Assembly (NCBI RefSeq): GCF_029866045.1
Contig: NZ_JARXAB010000054.1
Location: 1-44,955 of the forward strand
DNA: 44,955 nucleotides
Direction: 5' to 3'
Origin: Ramlibacter sp.
Lineage (GTDB): Bacteria > Pseudomonadota > Gammaproteobacteria > Burkholderiales > Burkholderiaceae_C
Shown here piece after piece: positions 43,504 through 44,955 of this stretch. The stretch's first letter is position 1. Each line of letters begins with the position of its first letter. Under the pieces are notes generated by a model. The model was not told where the DNA came from. It worked only from the letters and a program-made list of their open reading frames with translations, and did no database searches. A program made the position numbers and the translations under genes.

Positions 43504-44955
43504 ATGCACGCATCTCTGCACCACTCCCTCCAACGCCCCTTCCGCCACCCCCAGGCCCTGCACCCGCTGGCCGCCGCCGTCCTGGCCGCGTTCTGCGGCA
43601 CCGCGCTGGCACAAGCCACACCGCCCTCTGCGCCCACCCAGACACTGGGCGAGGTCACCGTGCAATCCACCAGCGGTGACGACGGCTACGCCCCCGCCGC
43701 CAGCACATCGGCCACCAAGGGCAGCGCGCCGCTGCGCGATGTGCCCCAGGCCGTGAACGTGGTGCCCGAGCAGCTTCTGCGCGACCAAGGCGCCCGGTCA
43801 ATGGAAGACGCACTGCGCAATGTGCCCGGCGTAGCCATGAGCCATGGCGACGGCCAGCGCGACCAGGTGGTGATCCGGGGCTTCACCGCGATTGCCGACC
43901 AGTTTGTGGATGGCGTGCGCGACGACGCGCTGTACTTCCGCGATCTGGCCGACATCGAGCGTGTGGAAGTGCTCAAGGGCCCCGCCGCCGTGCTGTACGG
44001 GCGCGGATCTTCGGGTGGCCTGATCAACCGCGTGACCAAGAAGCCCAAGTTTGGCGAGACATCGGGCGAGGCCAGCTTGGGCCTGGGCAATTTCGACTAC
44101 CGCCGCGCCACAGCCGACGTGAACGTGGGCATCAGCGACACCGCAGCGCTGCGCATCAACGCCGCCGTCGAAGACTCCGGCAGCTACCGCGACCAGCAGT
44201 TCGTCAAACGCCACAACTTCGCACCCTCGCTCGCGCTCAAGCTCGCCGCGCAGACCGACCTGCTGCTGCAATACACCAACGTGCGCGACAAGCGCCTCAC
44301 GGACTTCGGCATCCCCGCGCTCAATGGTCGCCCCGTCAACGTGCCTGCGGGCACCTACTACGGCTCTCGCAACGCCGCGCAGGATGACACCACCACCAGC
44401 ACCATGCAGTCGCTGGCAGCCACGCTGAACCACCGCTTCAACGACGACTGGTCGGTGCGCAACGTCACTCGCGTGTACGACTACACGCTGGACCGCTACA
44501 ACACCCTGCCCGGCGGCACCACCAACCCCGTGGACATGAGCGTGGGGCGCACCCGCTCGTTCATCCTGCGCGATGAAAAAGGCTTCTTCAACCAGACCGA
44601 CGTGACTTGGCGCAACCAGCTGGGCGGCTTGAAGCAAGAGTGGCTGATGGGCGTGGAGCTGGGCCAGCAAAAGAAGCGCGCTGAATCCGTCTCGGGTGGC
44701 GCCGACCGCGTGCCCATCCTCAACCCCGGCAACCGCCCGGCCCCCACCATCCCGGCGGCCAGCTACAGCGCCGACAGCGCCATCCCCAGCCACACCACAC
44801 AAGACACGGCCGCGCTGTACTGGCAAAACCAGATCACGCTGGCCCCGCAGTGGAAGGCGCTGGTGGGCGCGCGCTACGACGTGTTCGGGCAAGAAACCAC
44901 GTTTGACCGCAAGCTGAGCACGCTGTCGCGCACCGACAAAAAGTTCAGCCCGCGC
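43504..44955 (+). CDS. TonB-dependent siderophore receptor (3' end beyond window)
   Basis: Outer-membrane ferric-siderophore receptor; 484 codons are seen before the right edge, of an expected ~700. The signal peptide (LHPLAAAVLAAFCGTALAQA) is followed by a TonB-box-like EVTV. The plug domain has PLRDVPQAVNVVPEQLLRDQG, LRNVPGVAMSHGDGQRDQVVIRGF, VDGVRDD and the signature ERVEVLKGPAAVLYGRGSSGGLINRVTKKP. Barrel strands follow, for example FDYRRATADVNVG and WKALVGARYDVF. The plug signature is that of siderophore receptors of the FhuA/Fiu/FpvA type; the ligand cannot be named. TonB at 34009 could energise it. Confidence 0.95.
   Translation, partial: MHASLHHSLQRPFRHPQALHPLAAAVLAAFCGTALAQATPPSAPTQTLGEVTVQSTSGDDGYAPAASTSATKGSAPLRDVPQAVNVVPEQLLRDQGARSMEDALRNVPGVAMSHGDGQRDQVVIRGFTAIADQFVDGVRDDALYFRDLADIERVEVLKGPAAVLYGRGSSGGLINRVTKKPKFGETSGEASLGLGNFDYRRATADVNVGISDTAALRINAAVEDSGSYRDQQFVKRHNFAPSLALKLAAQTDLLLQYTNVRDKRLTDFGIPALNGRPVNVPAGTYYGSRNAAQDDTTTSTMQSLAATLNHRFNDDWSVRNVTRVYDYTLDRYNTLPGGTTNPVDMSVGRTRSFILRDEKGFFNQTDVTWRNQLGGLKQEWLMGVELGQQKKRAESVSGGADRVPILNPGNRPAPTIPAASYSADSAIPSHTTQDTAALYWQNQITLAPQWKALVGARYDVFGQETTFDRKLSTLSRTDKKFSPR

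Overview
The window is high-GC DNA from a betaproteobacterium, most likely Burkholderiales/Comamonadaceae. This is inferred from the mfd/ispD/ispF arrangement, a Bug-type binding protein, the DUF3649-PepSY-DUF3325-receptor order and the protein style, not from a database search. No rRNA, tRNA, CRISPR array, insertion sequence or prophage was recognised. Two genes run off the ends: mfd on the left (minus strand) and a TonB-dependent receptor on the right (plus strand).

Layout. (1) 1-4.7 kb: housekeeping genes, mfd divergent from the ispD-ispF pair of the MEP isoprenoid pathway. (2) 4.8-5.9 kb: an orphan DUF1016 (YhcG-type) PD-(D/E)XK nuclease. (3) 5.9-25.5 kb: a large divergent catabolic cluster, the most interesting part. 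(4) 25.6-27.9 kb: a PolB-like 3'-5' exonuclease and rlmD. (5) 27.9-32.4 kb: a three-gene ABC export system (ATPase, double FtsX permease, membrane fusion protein). (6) 32.5-33.8 kb: a Bax-inhibitor-1 family membrane protein and a small GlcG/HbpS-like protein. (7) 34.0-45.0 kb: an iron and peroxide region with tonB, two bacterioferritin genes, ahpF, ahpC, an unrecognised exported protein, and a putatively Fur-controlled siderophore-uptake cluster.

The catabolic cluster. From one intergenic region near 13.4 kb, a minus-strand set reads leftwards: a TcuA-like flavoprotein dehydrogenase, EtfB, EtfA, a PrpF-family isomerase, a Bug solute-binding protein, a zinc-independent MDR oxidoreductase and an FAH-family enzyme. 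A plus-strand set reads rightwards: a PEP mutase/isocitrate lyase superfamily lyase, LeuC-like and LeuD-like hydro-lyase subunits, a binding protein, a fused permease, an ATPase, an MmgE/PrpD protein, a second binding protein, a second MmgE/PrpD protein and a GntR/FCD regulator. The PrpF-type isomerase, LeuCD-type hydratase and C-C lyase are the same three families that end nicotinate fermentation in Eubacterium barkeri (methylitaconate isomerase, dimethylmaleate hydratase, dimethylmalate lyase). The TcuA-like enzyme resembles tricarballylate dehydrogenase, but its usual partner TcuB is absent and an ETF sits beside it. My inference is an uptake and degradation route for a substituted succinate or tricarboxylate: import, oxidation to an alkene with electrons passed to ETF, double-bond shift, hydration, then lyase cleavage to a 2-oxoacid plus a carboxylic acid. 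The substrate cannot be read from the sequence.

The iron and peroxide region combines storage (two Bfr), energised outer-membrane uptake (TonB, receptor), inner-membrane accessory proteins (PepSY, DUF3649, DUF3325) and peroxide removal (AhpC/AhpF). Candidate control sites are a perfect 24-bp palindrome next to the ahpC promoter and a Fur-box-like sequence before the uptake cluster.
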